DNA from: Pasteurella multocida subsp. multocida OH4807
GTDB taxonomy: Bacteria; Pseudomonadota; Gammaproteobacteria; Enterobacterales; Pasteurellaceae
DNA length: 64,000 bases
Assembly (NCBI GenBank): GCA_000973525.1
Contig: CP004391.1
Span: forward strand, 1,512,001-1,576,000
Direction of reading: 5' to 3'
Below, one piece after another: positions 37,817-49,288 of the stretch. Both the position numbers and the translations under genes were made by a program. Within the stretch, counting starts at the first letter, position 1; the number at the start of each line of letters is the position of its first letter. Below the pieces are notes generated by a model that worked only from the letters and a program-made list of their open reading frames with translations, made no database searches and had not been told where the DNA came from.

Positions 37817-39766
37817 ATGTATTCAAACTTCTCAAAAACTCACCGCACTTTACTCTTTCCAATCTTTTTCTTTACTATCATAAACTTATTCATTTTTAAT
37901 CTATCTCGTTTAGGATTAGCCTTATGGCAATCAGAGCGGATCAAGGCTGTTGATGGTTGGTTAGAACTCTTTTTACAAGGAATACGTATTGATATCGTCT
38001 CTCTTTGCTACTTATTTGGCGTTCCTGCCTTGTTAAGTATCCTGCTGTATCATCACAATCTCCTTGGCACAATATGGCAAAAAATACTACGTGTCTGGTT
38101 AACATTAGGCAGCGTATTTATTTTATTTATGGAAATAGCTACCCCAGCTTTTATTGATACCTATGATTTCCGACCAAACCGCTTGTTTATTGAATACTTA
38201 ATCTACCCGAAAGAAGTCTTTAGTATGTTAATAGAGGGACATTTACTTGCCATGTTCCTCACCATCACACTCACAGTAATCGCAACAGGAGTGTATTGGA
38301 AACTTGCGGGTTGGGCAGTACAACATCTTGCTTCACCAAGTTGGAAATTCCGACCGCTCCTCGCGGTACTGGTTATCATTGTCGCCTTTATTGGAGCGAG
38401 ATCGACTTTTGCACATCGTGGTATCAATCCTGCAATGGTGGCATTCTCTTCCGATGCCCTCGTCAATTCCTTAGTGTTAAATTCAGGCTATTCTGTGATT
38501 TATGCAGCACAGCAATTTAAAGATGAAGACAATTCATCTGCGCTGTATGGCAAGATGGAAACAGAAGAAATGTTACGCATTGTCAAACAGAGCCGTGGAC
38601 GCCCGGAAAGTGATTATATTTCATCACATATTCCTACATTGACCGCAAACCAAGCGAGTTATCAAGGTAAACCTAAAAATATTGTAATCGTCCTAGAAGA
38701 AAGCCTTGGCGCACAATTTATTGGTAGCTTAGGTGGATTACCACTTTCACCAGAGTTTGACAAACTGGCACAAGAAGGCTGGTTATTCGAAAATTTATAT
38801 GCGACAGGCACACGCTCCGTACGAGGTATTGAAGCGGTGACTGCAGGCTTCACTCCCACTCCAGCACGAGCAGTCGTGAAACTCAGCAATAGTCAACATG
38901 GTTTCTTTACTATTGCTGAACTCCTTGCTAAACAGGGCTACCATACCTCTTTCATTTATGGTGGCGAAAAACATTTCGACAACATGGCAAGCTTCTTCTA
39001 TGGCAATGGTTTCCAAGAAATTATTGATGAAAAAGATTATGTGAATCCCAAATTCCACGCAACATGGGGAGTCAGCGACGAAGATCTGTTTGATAAAGCA
39101 CACGAAACGTTTACCAAACTACACGCCGAAGGCAAGCCCTTTTTTAGCTTAGTCTTCAGTTCAAGTAATCATGATCCTTTCGAATTTCCAGAGGGAAAAA
39201 TTGAATTGTATGAGCAGCCCAAACAAACACGCCATAATGCCGCGAAATACGCCGATTATGCTATAGGGCATTTCTTTAAATTGGCTAAACAGTCAACTTA
39301 TTGGCAAGACACGCTCTTTTTAGTCATCGCCGATCATGATTCACGCGTAGGTGGAGCTACATTAGTACCGATTAAGCACTTCCATATCCCGGCATTGTTT
39401 ATTGGTGAAGGTATCGAAGCGAAACGTGATCCACGCTTAGTTAGTCAAATCGATATGCCAACGACGCTGCTCTCATTAGCTGGAATTAGCGGGAATTATC
39501 CGATGATTGGTTACGATTTAACACAAGATGTCAATCCAAACCGTGCTTTTATGCAATATGACCAAACACAAGCTATGATGAAAGGATCTGATGTCGTCAT
39601 TTTAACACCTAAAGTGGCACCACGTAGTTACCATTATGATCGTCAAACTGACAAATTGACTGAAAAAGCGTTACCTGATGCCCTCAAACAAGAAGCTCTG
39701 GCTCATGCTCTATTAGGTAGCTATTTATATAAAAATCGGTTATATAAATCCGAGGATACAAAGTAA
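37817..39766 (+). CDS. LTA-synthase-family (sulfatase-fold) membrane phosphotransferase
   Basis: About 649 residues, starting at ATG 37817 (MYSNFSKTHRTLL), which has a weak AGGCGA site; an ATG 14 codons upstream has none. Five N-terminal helices (to about 200) are followed by an alkaline-phosphatase-superfamily domain. The nucleophilic Thr lies in YATGTRSVRGIEAVTAGF, with NIVIVLEESLGAQF for metal binding and IADHDSRVGG plus KHFHIPALF for the second metal. Such enzymes move phosphoglycerol or phosphoethanolamine head groups onto envelope glycans in Gram-negatives. The substrate here is unknown. Confidence 0.85.
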   Translation: MYSNFSKTHRTLLFPIFFFTIINLFIFNLSRLGLALWQSERIKAVDGWLELFLQGIRIDIVSLCYLFGVPALLSILLYHHNLLGTIWQKILRVWLTLGSVFILFMEIATPAFIDTYDFRPNRLFIEYLIYPKEVFSMLIEGHLLAMFLTITLTVIATGVYWKLAGWAVQHLASPSWKFRPLLAVLVIIVAFIGARSTFAHRGINPAMVAFSSDALVNSLVLNSGYSVIYAAQQFKDEDNSSALYGKMETEEMLRIVKQSRGRPESDYISSHIPTLTANQASYQGKPKNIVIVLEESLGAQFIGSLGGLPLSPEFDKLAQEGWLFENLYATGTRSVRGIEAVTAGFTPTPARAVVKLSNSQHGFFTIAELLAKQGYHTSFIYGGEKHFDNMASFFYGNGFQEIIDEKDYVNPKFHATWGVSDEDLFDKAHETFTKLHAEGKPFFSLVFSSSNHDPFEFPEGKIELYEQPKQTRHNAAKYADYAIGHFFKLAKQSTYWQDTLFLVIADHDSRVGGATLVPIKHFHIPALFIGEGIEAKRDPRLVSQIDMPTTLLSLAGISGNYPMIGYDLTQDVNPNRAFMQYDQTQAMMKGSDVVILTPKVAPRSYHYDRQTDKLTEKALPDALKQEALAHALLGSYLYKNRLYKSEDTK

Positions 39767-39890
39767 ACGAAATTCGGCATTGCAAACAACGGAATTTCAG
39801 TTGCCATGCCAATTTTGCTTAAAAAACGTAATACTATTACTAATAAGGATAAAGAAATATGCAATTAATCATTATTTTATTTCATTTTTC

Positions 39891-39905
39891 ATCACAAAAA
39901 GTGAT
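39891..39905. other. Small inverted repeat upstream of nhaA
   Basis: ATCAC-AAAAA-GTGAT, five-base arms with a five-base loop, about 40 bp before the nhaA ATG and overlapping a TATAAA that could be its -10. It is a possible operator. Nothing identifies a regulator. Confidence 0.3.
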
Positions 39906-39943
39906 ATAAATAGAGAGAATATAAATAAAATAAGAGGGGAAAA

Positions 39944-41128
39944 ATGTTAACACCAATTCATAATTTTTTAAAACAAGAAGCTGCGGGCGGCATCTTACTT
40001 TTTATCTTTGCAACGTTAGCAATTGTTTTAGCCAACACACCTTTTAGTGATCTTTACTTTAGTTTCTTACAAACGCCTGTCAGTGTCCAAATCGGCACAT
40101 TCATTATTAATAAACCTTTACTCATGTGGGTAAATGATGGCTTAATGGCAGTCTTCTTCATGCTGGTTGGAATGGAAGTCAAACGTGAATTATTAGAAGG
40201 GTCACTTTCAAGCTATCAGCGTGCAATTTTCCCTGCTATCGCAGCAGTGGGGGGAATGGTGATTCCTGCCGTCATTTTTGTCTTGTTCAACTCAGAACAT
40301 CCTGAATACCAACAGGGTTGGGCAATCCCGATGGCAACCGATATTGCCTTTGCTTTAGGGGTTGTTGCACTGTTAGGTAAACGAGTCCCATTGGCGCTCA
40401 AAATTTTTCTACTTGCCTTAGCGATTATTGATGACTTAGGCGCGATTGTCGTCATTGCACTCTTTTTCTCACATGATTTAAGTCCCCAAGCCTTTGTTTT
40501 CGCAGGCATCGCCATTGCAATCCTTATCACCATGAATCGCCTAAAAATTACGGCTTTATCCGCTTATGGGATTGTCGGGATTATTCTTTGGGCATCCGTA
40601 TTAAAATCAGGGGTCCACGCCACCTTAGCGGGTGTGATCATCGGTTTTTGTATTCCTCTCAATGGTAAAAAAGGAGAACGCCCATTAGATGACTTTGAGC
40701 ATACCCTCTCTCCTTGGAGTGCATTTGCTATTTTACCGCTCTTTGCTTTCTGTAATGCTGGAGTATCCCTTTTAGGCATGGGAATGGACAACCTCACATC
40801 AACTTTACCAATCGGTATTGCTCTCGGTTTATTACTAGGCAAACCACTTGGTATCTTCTCATTCTGTTTTATCGCAGTGAAACTCGGTATTGCAAAGCTT
40901 TCAGAAGGGATTAATTTTAAGCAAATCTTTGCGATATCCGTGCTTTGTGGAATTGGATTTACGATGTCTATGTTCCTCGCAGGTCTTGCCTTTGGTGGAG
41001 AAACCTCAAATGAAGATGTCACTGCATTAGCACGACTAGGTATCCTAATGGGTTCGGGTCTCTCTGCTATTTTAGGTTATTTCTTACTAAAAATTTGTAC
41101 TCGCGGACATATAGAAACCGACGCGTAA
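39944..41128 (+). CDS. nhaA: Na+/H+ antiporter NhaA
   Basis: Twelve-helix inner-membrane exchanger (394 residues) that expels Na+ in return for protons and controls cytoplasmic pH. The ion-binding Asp pair is in [31 protein letters not shown] and [15 protein letters not shown] are family signatures. AAGAGGGGAA is the ribosome site. Monocistronic with its own terminator. No NhaR gene lies beside it. Confidence 0.96.
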   Translation: MLTPIHNFLKQEAAGGILLFIFATLAIVLANTPFSDLYFSFLQTPVSVQIGTFIINKPLLMWVNDGLMAVFFMLVGMEVKRELLEGSLSSYQRAIFPAIAAVGGMVIPAVIFVLFNSEHPEYQQGWAIPMATDIAFALGVVALLGKRVPLALKIFLLALAIIDDLGAIVVIALFFSHDLSPQAFVFAGIAIAILITMNRLKITALSAYGIVGIILWASVLKSGVHATLAGVIIGFCIPLNGKKGERPLDDFEHTLSPWSAFAILPLFAFCNAGVSLLGMGMDNLTSTLPIGIALGLLLGKPLGIFSFCFIAVKLGIAKLSEGINFKQIFAISVLCGIGFTMSMFLAGLAFGGETSNEDVTALARLGILMGSGLSAILGYFLLKICTRGHIETDA

Positions 41129-41154
41129 CCCATACTAATTTGACTCAATTAAAT

Positions 41155-41194
41155 CTACCGCCATTACAACAGCTAATGGCGGTTTCTTTTTTCA
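41155..41194 (+). terminator. Terminator of nhaA
   Basis: ACCGCCATTA / TAATGGCGGT with a 7-base loop, followed by TTCTTTTTT. Confidence 0.9.
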
Positions 41195-41283
41195 GCCCCA
41201 TCCGATAAGATTGAGAAAATAGCAGAACTTTATGCTTTTTTTTGTTATCCTTACTATAACTTTGAGCGTTATGGACAATCTTT

Positions 41284-42084
41284 ATGACAAATCAACACAA
41301 TCTACCTCCATCTCACACGGAACAGATGCACAGAGCTCACAATGAAGAAACCACCCATTTTGGTTTTAAAACCGTGGCAAAATCAGAAAAACAAAAAATG
41401 GTTGCCAATGTTTTTCATTCTGTTGCAGGTAAATATGACTTAATGAACGATTTATTATCGTTCGGTATTCACCGTGTATGGAAGCGATTTACCATTGACT
41501 GTAGCGGCGTACGCAAGGGACAAAAAGTCCTTGACCTTGCTGGTGGCACAGGCGATTTTACCGCTAAATTTTCACGGATTGTGGGGCAAACAGGTGAAGT
41601 GATTCTTGCTGACATCAATGATTCGATGCTGCGTGTTGGACGGGAAAAATTACGTAATCTAGGCGTCGTAGGTAACGTCAACTATGTTCAAGCGAATGCC
41701 GAAGCCCTGCCTTTTCCTGATAATACTTTTGATTGCGTCATTATTAGTTTTGGTTTACGTAACGTCACGGACAAAGATAAAGCGCTACGTTCGATGTTCC
41801 GTGTATTAAAACCAGGCGGACGCCTACTGGTCTTGGAGTTCTCCAAACCTATTTTAGATCCATTAAGCAAAATCTATAATTTTTATTCGTTCAATATCTT
41901 ACCCAAAATTGGCGAAGTCGTCGTGAATGATGGCGACAGTTACCGTTATTTAGCCGAATCGATCCGAATGCACCCAGAACAGGATATTCTGAAACAAATG
42001 ATGGTGGACGCTGGCTTTGAACAAGTGGGTTACTATAATTTAAGTGCTGGGATTGTTGCATTACATCGGGGATATAAATTCTAA
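41284..42084 (+). CDS. ubiE: Ubiquinone/menaquinone C-methyltransferase UbiE
   Basis: Methylates the quinone ring in ubiquinone and menaquinone synthesis. 266 residues with a class I SAM fold: [15 protein letters not shown] (motif I), [32 protein letters not shown] and LVLEFSKP. The N-terminal 15-20 residues before [13 protein letters not shown] exceed E. coli UbiE, so a later start (Met15) is possible. It heads the ubi-tat cluster. Confidence 0.95.
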   Translation: MTNQHNLPPSHTEQMHRAHNEETTHFGFKTVAKSEKQKMVANVFHSVAGKYDLMNDLLSFGIHRVWKRFTIDCSGVRKGQKVLDLAGGTGDFTAKFSRIVGQTGEVILADINDSMLRVGREKLRNLGVVGNVNYVQANAEALPFPDNTFDCVIISFGLRNVTDKDKALRSMFRVLKPGGRLLVLEFSKPILDPLSKIYNFYSFNILPKIGEVVVNDGDSYRYLAESIRMHPEQDILKQMMVDAGFEQVGYYNLSAGIVALHRGYKF

Positions 42085-42106
42085 ACATAACGGAAGGATG
42101 GTGACG

Positions 42107-42802
42107 ATGATGAATTATCGAGCAAAAAAGCATTCTACACTTGTCTTGGTATTATTAGGACTCGATATTCTTATTCAAGCAGTACAAATAGGATTAAATG
42201 TAAAGCTAGAGGCTGCCATTGATTTGCTGACACAACAAACCAACGATCCAGCATCGCGTCACTATGTCGAGCAATTAATTCAGTTTAATCATGTACTATA
42301 TTACACCAAAATCGTCAGTTTTCTTCTGTTAGGTATCGCGATTTTAACTTGGATCTTTCGTGCTCATCGTTTCGTGCATACGACCGTCAATGCAACGAAT
42401 ATCAAATTTACTGATGCTGCCTGTGTCGTCTATTTCTTTATTCCAATTGCAAATTTATTCATGCCTTATAAAGCGATGAAAGAAACTTGGCTAGCCAGTG
42501 AGCACCCTGACTCCTGGCGCAACCAGCCGACACCAATCACGCTCGTCGTCTGGTGGATTCTCTGGTTGCTCTATATTAATTTTGCACTCATGATCGTGCT
42601 AGTTTGGCACGAATATCACACTTTAACGCTCATTCAAGAAATGACCTTTATCACAACAACCGCCAGTGTACTCTCACTTTTATTATCTGGCATTGTCTTA
42701 CTCATCGTGCTACAAATCGATGGAATACAAAATAAATATGTTGCATCAACGACGTCTGATTTCCCCAAGTCTGCCCCAAAAAATTCTTTAGTGAGTGAGT
42801 AA
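42107..42802 (+). CDS. DUF4328-like membrane protein inside the ubi cluster
   Basis: About 231 residues with five predicted helices (near 10-32, 62-85, 105-125, 145-168 and 185-205) and the DUF4328-like segments AACVVYFFIPIANLFMPYKA and TLVVWWILWLLY. The start ATG 42107 is 9 bases after GGAAGG. It lies 22 bp after ubiE and 5 bp before ubiJ on the same strand, so it is co-transcribed. Enteric ubiE-ubiJ-ubiB clusters lack it. Function unknown; a link to quinone synthesis is only suggested by position. Confidence 0.78.
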   Translation: MMNYRAKKHSTLVLVLLGLDILIQAVQIGLNVKLEAAIDLLTQQTNDPASRHYVEQLIQFNHVLYYTKIVSFLLLGIAILTWIFRAHRFVHTTVNATNIKFTDAACVVYFFIPIANLFMPYKAMKETWLASEHPDSWRNQPTPITLVVWWILWLLYINFALMIVLVWHEYHTLTLIQEMTFITTTASVLSLLLSGIVLLIVLQIDGIQNKYVASTTSDFPKSAPKNSLVSE

Positions 42803-42807
42803 CGGAT

Positions 42808-43458
42808 ATGAAAAACTCGTCTTTTTTCCAACAACTCATGCTGCCTCAATTACTCAACGGAGCATTAGAAAGAATAATTAATCACTTAATTCAGCACACA
42901 GAACATTGTGAGCCTTATTTACGTAAACTGAACAACAAAGTACTTCACGTTAACATTCAAAAACTGAATCTTCCGCTGTATTTCATTTTTTCAATACAAC
43001 ACCTTGACTTACTAAGTCAATATGAGGGGGAGCCTGATTGTTCCATTGAGATTGCCCCCAACTTATTGTTTCATTTGCCGAAAAAATCTCAATTAAGCCA
43101 ATTTCTTAATGACAAATCTATTTTATTACAAGGTGATTTGCAGGTGTTACAAGATGTCGTTGCTCTGTTTGAATTTTTAGAAAATGACCCAGCAGAGTTG
43201 CTTTCACGTTACATCGGCGATGTTCCAGCACAAAGTGCGGTCAATGTTTTACGAAAATTAACGCAAACATTCAAACAGCACCTCTCACAAAGCCAACAAT
43301 TTTGGGGAGAACGTTTAACAGAAGAATGGCAAGTCGTTTCACCGAGTTTAGCTATTGCTGATTTTTGTGAGCAAGTCAATACGTTAGAAAAAGAGACAGC
43401 ACGTTTAGAACAAAAAATTAACAACCTATGCCCCCACCGCTCCTCACATACGGAATAA
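42808..43458 (+). CDS. ubiJ: Ubiquinone biosynthesis accessory factor UbiJ
   Basis: A soluble SCP2-domain protein (216 residues) that holds the lipid intermediates in the aerobic Ubi metabolon with UbiK. The N-terminal SCP2 fold covers about 15-110 and the C-terminus is a coiled coil (VNTLEKETARLEQKINNL), which pairs with UbiK. It lies between the DUF4328 gene and ubiB, as expected for ubiE-ubiJ-ubiB. A DNA uptake core is at 43233. Confidence 0.9.
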   Translation: MKNSSFFQQLMLPQLLNGALERIINHLIQHTEHCEPYLRKLNNKVLHVNIQKLNLPLYFIFSIQHLDLLSQYEGEPDCSIEIAPNLLFHLPKKSQLSQFLNDKSILLQGDLQVLQDVVALFEFLENDPAELLSRYIGDVPAQSAVNVLRKLTQTFKQHLSQSQQFWGERLTEEWQVVSPSLAIADFCEQVNTLEKETARLEQKINNLCPHRSSHTE

Positions 43459-43461
43459 TGC

Positions 43462-45045
43462 ATGCATTTAAACGATATTAAACACTTATATAAAATCATC
43501 AAAACTTTTCTCGTTTATGGCATCGATGAGGCTTTGCCAACAAACCGCTATACTCGACTAATTCGTTGTTGGCGTAAAAGCCTATTTTGGCTACGTAATC
43601 AACATCATGATAAACCATTTGGTTTACGATTACGCCTTGCTTTACAAGAACTGGGACCTGTTTGGATCAAGCTAGGACAAATGCTCTCTACTCGCCGAGA
43701 TCTGTTTCCTGCTGACATTGCAGATCAACTGGCTTTACTACAGGATCAGGTCGATGCGTTTGATGGCAACATAGCACGTCAACAAATTGAACAAGCACTC
43801 GGGGCACCACTTGAGACTTGGTTTAAAGACTTTGATGAGACCGCACTTGCCTCGGCGTCGATTGCTCAAGTGCATACCGCGAAATTCAAACAAAATGGAC
43901 CGCACTTAACGACACATTTAGCGGGCAAAGAGGTCGTACTCAAAGTATTACGCCCCAACATCCAACAAATGATCGACTCAGATCTGAGTTTAATGTACAA
44001 GGTGGCGAGCTGGATTCCGCGTTTAAACACAGAAGGACGTCGCTTACGCCCCGTCGAAGTGGTTCGCGAATACGAAAAAACATTACGAGATGAGCTGGAT
44101 TTACGACGTGAAATGGCAAATGCGATCCAGCTGCGTGCTAATTTTGAAAACAGCCCGATGCTGTATATTCCTGAAATGTATCAACAATTTTGTCATAAAA
44201 ATGTGATTGTGATGGAGCGAATTTACGGTATCCCCGTCTCCAACATTGCGGAATTAGAAGCCAATGGTACCAACATGAAATTACTTGCTGAACGTGGCGT
44301 ACAAGTTTTCTTCACACAAGTATTTCGTGACAGTTTGTTCCATGCTGATATGCACCCTGGCAATATCTTTGTGAATCCCAATCATCCCGATGACCCACAA
44401 TACATCGGTATTGACTGCGGTATCGTAGGACGTTTGAATGATCATGATAAACGCTATTTGGCAGAAAGTTTTGTTGCCTTTTTTAATCGAGATTATCGTC
44501 GTGTCGCAGAAATGCACGTTGAATCTGGCTGGACACCAAAAGATACGAATATTGATGATTTTGAACAAGCTTTCAGAGAAGTCTGCGAACCGATTTTTGC
44601 AAAACCATTATCCGAAATTTCCTTTGGTCATGTGTTATTAAATCTTTTCAATGTAGCGCGTGAATACAACATGGAAGTACAACCACAATTGGTTTTACTG
44701 CAAAAAACCTTACTGTATATTGAAGGACTCGGGAGACAATTGTATCCGCAATTGGATTTATGGGATACCGCGAAACCCTTCCTACAAAAATGGCTAGATG
44801 AGCAAATGGGGCTCAAAGCGTTTACTAAGTCAGTAAGACAAAAATTGCCTTATTGGCGCGAAAATGTGATCGATTTGCCGGCACACGTCATGGAGGCCCT
44901 AGCACAGCAAAAAGTGATTGCACAAGAATTAGAAAAATTAAACCGTACATTTACCCACAAACCGCGACATCACGGGTTAAAAGCGTTTCTGTTGGGGTTA
45001 GCGTGTGGACTTACCTGTTGGTTATTTTCAACCATGTTGAGCTGA
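43462..45045 (+). CDS. ubiB: Ubiquinone biosynthesis atypical kinase UbiB
   Basis: An ADCK/UbiB-family ATPase (527 residues) needed for ubiquinone synthesis. The KxGQ motif is in [27 protein letters not shown] is the Ala-rich nucleotide loop, replacing the kinase Gly loop; the catalytic [10 protein letters not shown] and the metal Asp in [11 protein letters not shown] are intact. A C-terminal membrane segment ([18 protein letters not shown]) anchors it. Two uptake cores 59 bp apart (43840, 43899) lie inside. Confidence 0.95.
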   Translation: MHLNDIKHLYKIIKTFLVYGIDEALPTNRYTRLIRCWRKSLFWLRNQHHDKPFGLRLRLALQELGPVWIKLGQMLSTRRDLFPADIADQLALLQDQVDAFDGNIARQQIEQALGAPLETWFKDFDETALASASIAQVHTAKFKQNGPHLTTHLAGKEVVLKVLRPNIQQMIDSDLSLMYKVASWIPRLNTEGRRLRPVEVVREYEKTLRDELDLRREMANAIQLRANFENSPMLYIPEMYQQFCHKNVIVMERIYGIPVSNIAELEANGTNMKLLAERGVQVFFTQVFRDSLFHADMHPGNIFVNPNHPDDPQYIGIDCGIVGRLNDHDKRYLAESFVAFFNRDYRRVAEMHVESGWTPKDTNIDDFEQAFREVCEPIFAKPLSEISFGHVLLNLFNVAREYNMEVQPQLVLLQKTLLYIEGLGRQLYPQLDLWDTAKPFLQKWLDEQMGLKAFTKSVRQKLPYWRENVIDLPAHVMEALAQQKVIAQELEKLNRTFTHKPRHHGLKAFLLGLACGLTCWLFSTMLS

Positions 45046-45083
45046 TCAAGCGCAACAAAATAGAAAATAATGTGAATTGGCTA

Positions 45084-45112
45084 TTGTTCAAAACGGTTAA
45101 AAAAGCTATATT
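45084..45112 (+). promoter_or_regulatory. Promoter of tatABC
   Basis: TTGTTC, a 17-base spacer and TATATT (45107-45112), 40 bp before tatA. It suggests that tatABC can be transcribed separately from ubiB. Confidence 0.6.
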
Positions 45113-45152
45113 CACGAACGTTTATTTTTTAATAACAAAAGAAGGAAAAAAT

Positions 45153-45380
45153 ATGGGTGGCATCAGTATTTGGCAACTACTTATCATTGTTGCAATCGTC
45201 GTATTATTATTCGGAACGAAAAAATTAAGAACGTTAGGATCCGATTTAGGTGAATCCGTAAAAGGTTTCAAAAAAGCGATGGCAGACGAACCGAAAGATG
45301 CTGAGTTTAAATCATTAAAAGATGAAACTGAAACAACAGCACAATCGACTGAAAAAGCAAAAGATAAAGAACAGGCATAA
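45153..45380 (+). CDS. tatA: Sec-independent translocase subunit TatA
   Basis: A 75-residue pore-forming component of the twin-arginine export system for folded proteins. A short periplasmic start leads into the membrane helix ([16 protein letters not shown]), followed by the [20 protein letters not shown] amphipathic helix and an acidic tail. Start ATG 45153 after GAAGGA. An in-frame upstream extension into ubiB DNA is not coding. Its stop overlaps the tatB start by one base. Confidence 0.96.
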   Translation: MGGISIWQLLIIVAIVVLLFGTKKLRTLGSDLGESVKGFKKAMADEPKDAEFKSLKDETETTAQSTEKAKDKEQA

Positions 45381-45964
45381 TGTTTGATATTGGTTTTTCT
45401 GAATTATTTCTGATTTTAGTGATAGGGCTAATTGTATTAGGACCTAAACGTCTTCCTGTTGCAATTCGTACTGTCATGGGCTGGGTTGCAACGGTTCGTG
45501 GTTTAGCCTCAAATGTACAAAATGAGTTAAAACAAGAGCTCAAATTGCAAGAACTCCAAGAAAGCATTAAAAAAGCAGAAGAATTCAATTTAAAACAACT
45601 TTCGCCTGATTTATCTCAAACTGTCGAAGATCTCAAAGCATCTGCTGAAAAAATCCGTACAGAGCTGGAACAAAAAGCAGCCGAGACGAATACAACAATT
45701 GAACAACAAATCAAAGAAATGAAAGCGGCTGTAGAGCCAACTACGCCTACATCAGAACCGTCAAATGAACAGCTTGCGGATCATGCCTTGCCTCATGAAA
45801 CCACAGAACAAGCTGAGCTTTCTCCTGCTGATTTAGCAGAGCTTGCTGAAGAACAGGATGAAATGGCACATATTCAACAATATTATACTGACGACTATGA
45901 GGCGGAACCTGTGCTTGCTCCGACGTTAGAACCTCAACCTAAAACTCAAGATAAGAAAGCATAA
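45380..45964 (+). CDS. tatB: Sec-independent translocase subunit TatB
   Basis: With TatC it forms the receptor for twin-arginine signal peptides. 194 residues: an N-terminal helix ([20 protein letters not shown]) followed by [11 protein letters not shown], an amphipathic helix and a long acidic, Pro/Thr-rich tail. One-base overlaps with tatA and tatC (TAATG) indicate coupled translation. Confidence 0.95.
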   Translation: MFDIGFSELFLILVIGLIVLGPKRLPVAIRTVMGWVATVRGLASNVQNELKQELKLQELQESIKKAEEFNLKQLSPDLSQTVEDLKASAEKIRTELEQKAAETNTTIEQQIKEMKAAVEPTTPTSEPSNEQLADHALPHETTEQAELSPADLAELAEEQDEMAHIQQYYTDDYEAEPVLAPTLEPQPKTQDKKA

Positions 45965-46713
45965 TGAGTGTTGAAGAATCTCAACCCCTAATCAGTCACT
46001 TAATGGAATTACGTGATCGTTTATTACGCGCGATCATCTTTGTTGCCATTGTCTTTTGTGGATTAGTGTATTTTGCAAATGATATTTACAACTTTGTGGC
46101 CTCCCCCTTAATTAATGTGTTACCTTCAGGGGCAAGCATGATCGCCACAAATATTGCGACGCCCTTTTTTACACCAATCAAATTAACTGCGGTCGTTGCT
46201 GTCTTTTTATCTGTGCCCTATTTGCTCTATCAAGTCTGGGCATTCGTGGCTCCAGCATTATATCAACATGAAAAACGCCTGATTTACCCATTACTGTTTT
46301 CTAGTACTGTGCTGTTCTATCTCGGCGTCGCGTTTGCTTATTATGTAGTATTCCCCTTAGTCTTTGGTTTTTTAACGAAAACTGCACCTACTGGCGTTGC
46401 CATTGCAACCGATATCAGCAGCTATTTAGACTTTGTTCTCACTATTTTCTTAGCTTTCGGTGTGTGTTTTGAAGTCCCTGTTGCGATTATCTTGCTTTGT
46501 TGGACTGGCGTAACGACCCCTGAAAGTTTAAAAGAAAAACGCCCTTACATTATTGTGGCCGCCTTTGTCATTGGTATGCTCCTCACGCCACCTGATATTT
46601 TCTCCCAAACTTTATTGGCAATTCCAATGTGGTTCTTATTTGAATTAGGCGTCATCGTTGCGCGTTTTTATCGTCCAAAAGAGGATGAAAACAGTCAAGA
46701 GACAAATCAATAA
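45964..46713 (+). CDS. tatC: Sec-independent translocase subunit TatC
   Basis: A six-helix core of the Tat receptor (249 residues). The N-terminal [14 protein letters not shown] segment binds the twin-arginine signal, and the periplasmic [20 protein letters not shown] and the conserved Glu in [11 protein letters not shown] are present. Closes the ubiE-tatC cluster; hemB follows after a hairpin. Confidence 0.96.
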   Translation: MSVEESQPLISHLMELRDRLLRAIIFVAIVFCGLVYFANDIYNFVASPLINVLPSGASMIATNIATPFFTPIKLTAVVAVFLSVPYLLYQVWAFVAPALYQHEKRLIYPLLFSSTVLFYLGVAFAYYVVFPLVFGFLTKTAPTGVAIATDISSYLDFVLTIFLAFGVCFEVPVAIILLCWTGVTTPESLKEKRPYIIVAAFVIGMLLTPPDIFSQTLLAIPMWFLFELGVIVARFYRPKEDENSQETNQ

Positions 46714-46737
46714 AAGGGGCTACATTGCCCCTTTTGC
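46712..46737 (+). terminator. Hairpin between tatC and hemB
   Basis: AAAAGGGGC / GCCCCTTTT with a 6-base loop; it starts inside the tatC stop codon. The T tract is part of the stem and short outside it, so termination is probably partial. Confidence 0.7.
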
Positions 46738-46744
46738 TCATTAA

Positions 46745-47779
<1,035 letters not shown>

Positions 47780-48118
47780 AGCCCCCCTTAAATAATGTGC
47801 GGCCATTTCATAACGAAATTGACCGCACTTTTGTCACAATCTTGTCACCAAACACCTTCTATAGCACCGCATAATATCGTACTAGCAACAACCATCCCCC
47901 TCTTTTATCTTGTTTCCTTCACGCTAAACATTAAAAAATCAAACACTTCGCTATTAAAATCCAGCCGATTAAATCGCATGCAACATCGGGTTAAATTAAA
48001 AGAAAATAAATCTGAAAAGCGAAAAATGAAAAGAAAATGGGTTCGAGGATAGGTAAAATAGCGTAACATCATCAAGGAATCCTGATGTGTTGTTTTACAT
48101 TTTTAAAAGGATATTAAC
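47780..48118. other. Non-coding gap between hemB and the lipoprotein remnant
   Basis: A 339-bp stretch with an uptake core at 47822-47830 and an imperfect hairpin (CATC-A-AGG / CCTGATG, about 48069-48087) close to the lipoprotein start. A plus-strand open frame of 85 codons here has no ribosome site and a random-looking composition, so it is not called. AT content rises toward the remnant. Confidence 0.5.
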
Positions 48119-49231
48119 ATGAAAAAATCAATCGTGAAGACCAGCCTTTTAATTGGGCTGTCGACTTTATTTACTGCCTGCGGTAGCAATCATACCCCAA
48201 CGTCTCAACCCCAATCAGCGCCTCAAAGCAATCTACCGAATACACCGCCTAAGAACGAACAAATGCACAATAATAGCGGGGGGAACAAACAAGAAATGCC
48301 TTCTCCAATGCCTCCCCAAAAGAAGACTCAACTATACCAATACCACCTGATATAGCAGGACAATCTTCACTATCAAATGAAGAAAATAAGCCTCAAACAG
48401 AAGATAGCTCTAATATCAATACTGACACTAATCAGATAGAATCTAAAAAGAAAATAATACGGTAGACAAACTCGAAGGACAAAAAGAAAAAATACAAGAT
48501 AAAAACTCTGATTTAATTCTATTAACAGAACATTCTCTCAATTCTCGCTGGTTAGGTGAAAAATGTACCTCTTGGGCTCATTGCCCTGAGAGCGAAGATA
48601 CTCCAATGCTGGTCATTAATAAAAACTCACAAAATCACGCACAGATGAATACTCTGTCTCTAAAATTTGGTGAAAATGAGGATGAAAAAAGAATTATAAA
48701 CTTATGCTATTAGGCGAAAAAGGGATTGGAGTATTTTATTATGGGCATAATATGCATTCCCCAAACAATAAATATGAACTCCTAGATGGGGGAAATATTA
48801 ACTTCATTAATGAAAACGAATGACCAAAAAATATACTGCAACTTACAAAAAACAAACTGGCTTCTTATATACAACATTTAAAACAGATGGCAGTATACAT
48901 ACAACAACCTAAATATGCCGATGTATCTATTACTTATCAAGATAATAAAGCAAGTGGTCAAATAACTAAATCTAATAATACTAACACTGTTCTTTTTAAT
49001 ATTAGTGATGTAACTCCAAATCCTTTTCTTCCTAAATTAATGATTACATCAACTGGTAATGTTCAAGATATTCTTAAAGGAGATAGCGCACTCTTCTTTA
49101 TGCACTTCTATGATTCTGCAAAAGGACAAGACGATAGAAAATATATTACGGGTCGTGGTGCAGGTAAAAACTGGAGAGGCATACTTGCCGCAGAAAAACA
49201 AGACACCCCTACAACAACTTCAGGAAAATAA
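48119..49231 (+). pseudogene. Decayed surface lipoprotein (TbpB-like/Slam-type appearance), about five frameshifts
   Basis: It starts with a lipoprotein signal (MKKSIVKTSLLIGLSTLFTAC, lipid Cys21) and a Pro/Gln/Asn-rich linker. It then continues across frames: EDSTIPIPPDIAGQSS, KENNTVDKLEGQK...SRWLGEKCTSWAHC, KLMLLGEKGIGVFYYGHN, KKYTATYKKQTGFLYTTF and finally KYADVSITYQDNKASG to FYDSAKGQDDRKY and GAGKNWRGILAAEKQ. The first four changes fit single-base losses in short runs, the fifth a gain; repaired length is about 371 residues. The end resembles the C-terminal barrel of transferrin-binding-protein-B-like surface lipoproteins (inference). A terminator follows. Confidence 0.75.
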
Positions 49232-49235
49232 CAAC

Positions 49236-49266
49236 AAAGCCCAAGTTTGCGGCTTGGGCTTTTTAA
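49236..49266 (+). terminator. Terminator after the lipoprotein remnant
   Basis: AAAGCCCAAG / CTTGGGCTTT with a 7-base loop, followed by TTAAT; it also faces convergent cysK. Confidence 0.85.
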
Positions 49267-49288
49267 TCATAAATTGAGAGAAAACCGA

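Noticed and set aside
47795..48052. 85-codon ORF after hemB
   Set aside because: No ribosome site, starts within the uptake-motif region, composition like non-coding AT-rich DNA.
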